A stretch of 5,779 nucleotides of DNA from Gemmatimonadota bacterium (lineage in GTDB: Bacteria > Gemmatimonadota > Gemmatimonadetes > Gemmatimonadales > GWC2-71-9). Below are positions 5,225 to 5,779 of this stretch, one piece after another; the first letter of the stretch is position 1; every line of letters begins with the position of its first letter. The stretch is taken from assembly GCA_003220855.1 (NCBI GenBank), contig QHTP01000190.1, positions 1-5,779 of the forward strand, given 5' to 3'. The notes under the pieces are model-generated. The model did not search any database and was not told where the DNA came from. It saw only the letters and a program-made list of their open reading frames with translations. The translations under genes and the position numbers were made by a program.

Positions 5225-5779
5225 GGCGCTGGCTGCGCCTGTGGTTCTCCTTCCACGATCCGGTCGACCGGCGCGCGTACGTGCAAAGCGGCGCCGTCCT
5301 CACGCTGCTCAAGTACACGGTGGACGCGAGCGTCGTGTGGGCCTTCGTCGGCCGCTGGTGGACCCCCCTCGGCTACCTGGACCCCGTCTGGACCCTCCGC
5401 CAGCAGGTGCTGCGCGGCGCGCCGGACTGGGTCGCTCCGGCGCTGGTCGTGTGGACCCTGCCGTTCCTGTGGATCGGCGTGAGCATGACGCTGCGCCGCG
5501 CCGTGGACGCCGGGCGCTCGCCGTGGTGGTCCCTGCTGTTCTTCGTTCCGGTGGTGAACTACGTGGCGATGCTGTGGCTGGCGCTCCAGCCGTCGCGGGC
5601 TGCTGCCGTCGCCCCGGACGTCGCCACGCCGGCGGTCGACTCCCGACTGCGGGCCGGGCTGGTGGGCGTGGCGGCGGCGGTGGCGATCACCATCCCGACC
5701 GTGCTGATCGGCGTCTATCTCCGGCGCATCTATTCCGCCGGATTGTTTCTAGGCGTGCCGTTCACCATCGGCTACATCA
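5221..5779 (+). CDS. DUF805-like multi-pass membrane protein, N-terminal part (continues past window)
   Basis: An open frame of 186 codons runs from a TTG at 5221 to the window edge without a stop. The TTG overlaps the EF-G stop as TTGA, so translational coupling is likely. After a Trp/Arg-rich amphipathic start (about 1-20) come hydrophobic spans at about 24-44, 70-88 and 101-122. A variable Ala/Pro-rich linker (about 124-140) follows, then further spans from about 145 and 172. The segment LRRAVDAGRSPWW (91-103) before a membrane span resembles the R-R-x-x-D-x-G-R-S-x-W-W signature of DUF805 membrane proteins, a family without known function. The second half looks like an additional hydrophobic module that I cannot name. 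It probably sits in the cytoplasmic membrane. An operon with an EF-G paralogue is unexpected for such a protein, and its purpose is unclear. It is not broken, only cut by the window. Confidence 0.78.
   Translation, partial: MRRWLRLWFSFHDPVDRRAYVQSGAVLTLLKYTVDASVVWAFVGRWWTPLGYLDPVWTLRQQVLRGAPDWVAPALVVWTLPFLWIGVSMTLRRAVDAGRSPWWSLLFFVPVVNYVAMLWLALQPSRAAAVAPDVATPAVDSRLRAGLVGVAAAVAITIPTVLIGVYLRRIYSAGLFLGVPFTIGYI

Overview
This GC-rich window (third codon positions mostly G or C) looks like a chromosomal segment of a free-living, high-GC Gram-negative bacterium. A Gemmatimonadota-like source fits best: there is a secreted protein built from repeated charged D-R-(K/R)-(E/D)-(V/L/I)-R heptads, a diverged EF-G paralogue and a possibly leaderless start. 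This assignment is inference and rests on no marker gene. Genes are packed tightly (longest gap 85 bp). I saw no tRNA, rRNA, CRISPR array, insertion sequence or phage gene.

Left part, minus strand (1-1804). A transcription unit begins at 1804 with a 372-residue fusion of a Rieske [2Fe-2S] domain and a flavodoxin-like NAD(P)H/FMN reductase domain. Its stop overlaps the start of a 145-residue SnoaL/NTF2-like protein by four bases (ATGA), so the two are probably translationally coupled. After a small hairpin comes the start of a separate gene, cut by the window edge, for an exported heptad-repeat protein.

Middle (1805-3043). Only 39 bp separate the Rieske-flavodoxin gene from a divergent 12-helix MFS exporter of the TCR/Tet (DHA1) type. 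Back-to-back -10-like hexamers share the symmetric core TAGATTCTA, and the inverted repeat AGGGGC-N12-GCCCCT encloses them. The two sides are therefore probably switched together. A redox enzyme, a small SnoaL-fold protein and an exporter could form a unit that modifies and expels a small molecule, but the substrate is unknown.

Right part, plus strand (3044-5779). A full-length five-domain elongation factor G paralogue has altered switch and base-recognition motifs: Ser for the switch I Thr, DTPGY for DTPGH, and SLMD for NKxD. Its only visible Shine-Dalgarno lies in the 3' arm of a GC-rich hairpin. A membrane protein with a DUF805-like motif follows, starting at a TTG that overlaps the EF-G stop (TTGA); it runs off the right edge.

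The parts most worth following up are the Rieske-flavodoxin/SnoaL/MFS divergon with its symmetric promoter and the degenerate EF-G coupled to a membrane protein. I found no evidence for a defence system or mobile element.
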